21,809 nt of DNA from Acanthamoeba lenticulata (taxonomy: Eukaryota > Discosea > Longamoebia > Acanthamoebidae): NCBI GenBank assembly GCA_002179805.1, contig NAVB01000089.1, positions 1 through 21,809 on the forward strand, given 5' to 3'. A model generated the notes under the pieces. It ran no database searches. It was not told the DNA's origin and saw only the letters and a program-made list of their open reading frames with translations. Shown in pieces: positions 18,439 to 21,809 of this stretch. How positions within the stretch are numbered: position 1 is the first letter of the stretch; each line of letters begins with the position of its first letter. The translations under genes were made by a program, and so were the position numbers.

Positions 18439-20343
18439 TCAGAGCTCGTTGAGCTCTCTGTCGTCGTCATCGGCCACGCTAAAGTTGACTTGGCTCTCGC
18501 TGATCTCCTGGCGCCGGCGCCACCACATGATGACCAAGCCCGCCATGATGGCCGCCGCCACGACCACCACCGCCACAGGAATGGCCACCGCCACGCCCAC
18601 GATCAGGCCTGTGTTGGAGTCGCCCCCGCCCACGCCGTCGCCGCCATCACGCGTGCCCAGCAGCACGCCGAGGCCCACGCTCGGATCGTACTCGAGCGAC
18701 CGCACGAACGGCGGCAGCTCCACCACCACCTCGTACTCGCGCGCCTTCGTATCATTGCCCGCCGTGGCGACGATGTTGTGGCGGATGGCGGTGGCGATAC
18801 CATCGACCAGGGCCACGTCAAACAGCGACACTGTGGCCACCACTGTCGACGACTGGCCGCTGGCGTCGCTGGCAAAGAGCGGCACATAGAAGGTCGTCAG
18901 CCCGCTTGTGGGCGTGTTGGGCCGGCTCGTCACGTTGGCCGCCGTTGACGGCACCAGCGACGACGATGTTGTGTTTCCTGCGGAAAGGAGGCCGGCGAGG
19001 CGATAGCGAACGGTCGTCCACTGGCTCGGTCCTGACGAGGAGCCCATGGAGGTGAAGTTGAGGGACCACTTGACCTGGTTGGCGGCGATGTCAAAGCTCA
19101 CGTTGGCGAACGAGGCGCGCGTGGTGCGCGAGTAGAACGTGAACGACTGCGCGAACTGGATCGTGTTGGCCGCCAGTGTGGCGGTGTAGACATAGGCTGT
19201 GGTGCCTGTCGTCGTGTCGTTGACCTCTGCCCGCGTCATCCCTGTTGTGCACGCCATTTTTTATTTATTTTATTGTATTTGATTTGTATTTTAAAATAAA
19301 AAGGATAATAAAATTAGAGGTCATTTCTGTCGACTGAAGAGAACGTGGGGACAGGAGGGCGCGTACCCGATAGATCCGAGGCAGGGACAGGCACTCCGCC
19401 CAGTGTGACCCCGCTGAGTTCAGACACCACGTTTGCGGGCTCGCCTGCTGCTGATGTCGCGGCAGAGCCGGGCAGGATGGCGGACATGTTGAAGGTGGCC
19501 TCGTTCGACGCAAAGGCCGCCGTCATGTTGGTCACCGCAACCAACTGCGGCAACGCAGTCGGTGAAGGAGACGGCGAGGACGACGGAAAAATCGTCGCCG
19601 AAGGCGTGGGCGAAGGCGAGGGCGATGGCGTGGGCGAGATGGAGAACGACGGCGAGGCGGAGGGTGAACGCGGCGGTGTGACGGAAGCGGACGGCGAGGT
19701 GGAAGGCGATGGCGTGATTGAGGCCGACGGGCTGGCCAGTGCGCTCGCGCAGCCGCCCACGGAGACGTAGGGCATGGGGGACGTCTCGTACACTTGCACC
19801 GAAGGCGTGTTACCTCCCACGATGCCTGAGGCCCATAGGGAAGTCGACGCACTCAACGCGATCTGGATGGTGTAGTTGCCCGTCCCGAACGGTCTCTGTT
19901 CGGGGAAGGTGTAGGTGACCGCGCTGGCGCTCCCGCCCGAGTACGTGTTCGAGATGTTTTTGTTCACTCCGTCTGGCATGACGAGCTGCGCATAACTGCC
20001 CGCCAACGCGCCGGTGCCTGTGGCACAGAACAAGAACAAGAAAAAGACGAAGAAGAAGAAGAAAGATGCCGATGAGCGAGATGGCGTGCAGCGGAGCCGA
20101 GGTGGTAATGGTAGTGGTACCAACGACATTGGAGAAATAGACGGTGATGTTCGTGAAATAGAGCAACGGGTCGCTCACGTTGAGGGAAACGCTCTGCTTC
20201 GCTATCGGTGACAGTACTACCGTAGACGAAGGATCCGGGTCCGTGCTGACCAGTTTGCCGCACAAGACGCTTGCGGCTGTTTGTGCACTTGGACACAGCA
20301 GTAGTAGCAGCAATGCCCCGAAGCAAAGTGGGCTCGGCAGCAT
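18439..20343 (-). CDS. Predicted type I surface glycoprotein, family copy F (intact)
   Basis: Exons 20343-20121, 20017-19367 and 19241-18439; introns 103 and 125 bp, both GT-AG; 558 aa. Same layout as copy E. The signal peptide differs (MLPSPLCFGALLLLLLCPSA); next come CGKLVSTD and LLYFTNITVYFSNVV. After intron 1: AQLVMPDGVNKNISNTYSGG, VTYTFPEQRPFGTGNYTIQI and YETSPMPYVSVGGCAS. The Ser/Pro stalk is encoded by a GGCGA-rich hexamer array (plus-strand view, about 19560-19735). The second domain begins MTRAEVNDTTTG. The membrane helix is followed by WWRRRQ and a tail ending DDDDRELNEL. E and F are nearly identical in the second domain and differ most at the signal peptide and stalk. It is the copy divergent from the glutaminase-like gene. 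Confidence 0.8.
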
Positions 20344-20644
20344 CGTCAGAACTTTGCACTGTTTTGCTTCCTCGCTCCTTTCGTCTTTTACTGCAAGCTC
20401 CCCAATAGCAGCAGCGCAACAATAACCGAAAAGGCAAACGAAAAAAAAAGAGTCAACAAAGGACCCTAATTGGGTGTATTTATGGTGGAAGATCGCCCAC
20501 AGATAATGGGGTTATTGGCTGACGTGGCTCCACGCAGCCCGTTTATCATAAAACATCGTCATCCCCCAGCAAACCAGGAGAGGAGGACCACCGGTCAGCA
20601 GCGCCACTTTCTTCTTCTCCTCTTTCGTGCGCACCACCGCCAGG
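20344..20644. promoter_or_regulatory. Divergent promoter region, copy F and glutaminase-like gene
   Basis: 301 bp between two divergent start codons. On the minus strand it has CACCCAAT (20469-20476) next to CCATAAATA, and TGCGTGGAGCCACGTCA (20520-20536), the elements shared with D and E. No clear TATA box is seen on the glutaminase side. Confidence 0.55.
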
Positions 20645-21809
20645 ATGAAGCAGCACGTTTTATTGTGCGCCGTCGTGCTTGCGGCGTTGCTGGCCCAGAC
20701 AAGCGGCCAGTCGACGCCCATCCCCGGGTTTCGCCCGCCTGCGGTGCCGCTGGTGCTGATGGACCCCTACATGAACGTTTGGCTTCGCGGCACCAACCTC
20801 ACCGACGACTGGTCGACGTGCGTTCTCCCTAGAGGTCAAAAAACAACCAAAAAATAATGAAAAATATTAAACATCAACTATTCAACCATGCGCAGGTACT
20901 GGGACGGCACGGTCAAGGCCCTCGTTGGTGTGCGTCCTCCTTGTTCCTCCATGTTTTTTGCTGTTGTTGCTCACTCTCTCGCGCAATGCGCTGATTGGCC
21001 GTACATTGTTTTATTCTTCCTGCGAATTTTTCATTGCACAACAGCTGATCCGCATCGACGGGACGGCCTACCGCTTCATGGGTCCTGCGGGCGAGGCGGG
21101 CGGCTCCCTGCCCGCGCCCATCCAGCAGCTCTCGAGCTCGGTACGCCCTTTCCTCAGTTTGTCTCTGTTTTTTAATTTTTATATTTTTTTTCTTTATCTC
21201 AATTCTTTTCTCAATTTTCCAGGTGTATCCGACCCAAACGCACTTCAGGTTCGGGGCGCGCGGCGTGGAGCTCACCGTCACCTTCACCACGCCGCTGCTG
21301 CCGCACGACGTCGAAGTGATGTCCCGGCCCGTGACCTACCTTACCTTCTCCGTACGCCACCAGCTTCCTCTTGTGGCATCATGATGCTGACGATTGAAAG
21401 GAGATGATGATGATGATGATCATACTCACAAGCTTGGGTCGCGCAGGTGCGGTCGACGGACAAGGCCGTGCACCGGGTGGAGCTCTACTACGACAACACG
21501 GCCGAGTGGTGCGTCAACACTGTCGACCAGCAGGTCGAGTGGCGCCGCTTCACCAGTGCGCCTCCTCCACCTCCCCCGCCACTCCGCCCCCTGCCCCGCT
21601 CAGGCTCGCTTCGCTATAATGATGCTGATTGATGTCAATCCCAATCCTCCCTTTTTCTGGATTGCTGTTGCAACACAGACGCCTCCAAGGAGCTCGAGAT
21701 CATGCGCATCGGCACCTCTGCTCAGCCCGTCCTCAAGCGGGTATTTTTTATTTATTTTTTATTTTTTAATAATTATTATTTATTGATAAATTGCATGTCG
21801 AATAGATAT
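20645..21809 (+). CDS. Glutaminase A (GtaA)-like secreted enzyme, 3' end outside window
   Basis: Exons 20645-20817, 20896-20929, 21045-21140, 21223-21351, 21447-21555 and 21679-21740; all junctions GT-AG and in phase; the last intron runs off the window. The signal peptide is MKQHVLLCAVVLAALLAQTS. The mature part follows the GtaA N-terminal domains (DUF4964 then DUF5127): PPAVPLVLMDPYMNVWLRG, YWDGTVKALVG, LIRIDGTAYRFMG, PTQTHFRFGARGVELTVTF, VMSRPVTYLTF, VELYYDNTAEW and LEIMRIGTSAQPVLKR. Family enzymes hydrolyse glutamine to glutamate outside the cell. The catalytic C-terminal domain is not in the window, so activity cannot be judged here. Confidence 0.85.

Overview
The window looks like nuclear DNA of a GC-rich, intron-rich amoebozoan, most likely Acanthamoeba or a close relative. 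This rests on the short (about 55-170 bp) GT-AG and GC-AG introns, strong G/C third-position codon bias, very tight gene spacing, and the gene content: GCPW-type ankyrin repeats, a GtaA-like glutaminase and AIM24. The organism is inferred from style, not from a database match. I saw no tRNA, rRNA, CRISPR array, transposase or viral gene.

Left third (1-5336, minus strand): the 5' two thirds of a Trk/HKT-type potassium transporter gene whose 3' end lies beyond base 1, then a complete seven-exon gene for a WDR74/Nsa1-like 60S ribosome assembly factor with an unusual acidic plus RGG tail. Introns of both genes carry the same CACGA/CGTGT and (CA/CG)n sequence.

Centre and right (5450-20343): a dispersed tandem array, nearly all on the minus strand, of one paralogous family that I do not recognise. 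The products are predicted type I surface glycoproteins: signal peptide, N-terminal beta-rich domain, Ser/Pro stalk, second extracellular domain, one membrane helix and a short tail. Copies E (16030-18011) and F (18439-20343) look intact. Copy A (5450-7071) has an intact body, but its signal-peptide exon lies inverted beside it. Copy C (12649-14081) is frameshifted and its 5' half is inverted at 14103-14533. Copy D (14734-15687) has frameshifts and an internal deletion. Fragments of 3' ends remain at 10319-10730 and 7681-7738. Copies D, E and F share upstream elements (CACCCAAT and a TGACGTGG-containing box) and a 3' element.

Between these copies are single genes: an intronless F-box-like/ankyrin protein (7775-9241), an AIM24-family protein (9347-10126), a possible 81-residue protein (11022-11267), and a plus-strand fascin-like beta-trefoil protein with a Cys-rich tail and a TATA box (11727-12542). 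At the right edge a plus-strand glutaminase A-like secreted enzyme starts at 20645, divergent from copy F, and runs off the window. The flanking single-copy genes seem unrelated in function. The coherent theme is birth and decay of a surface-protein family.
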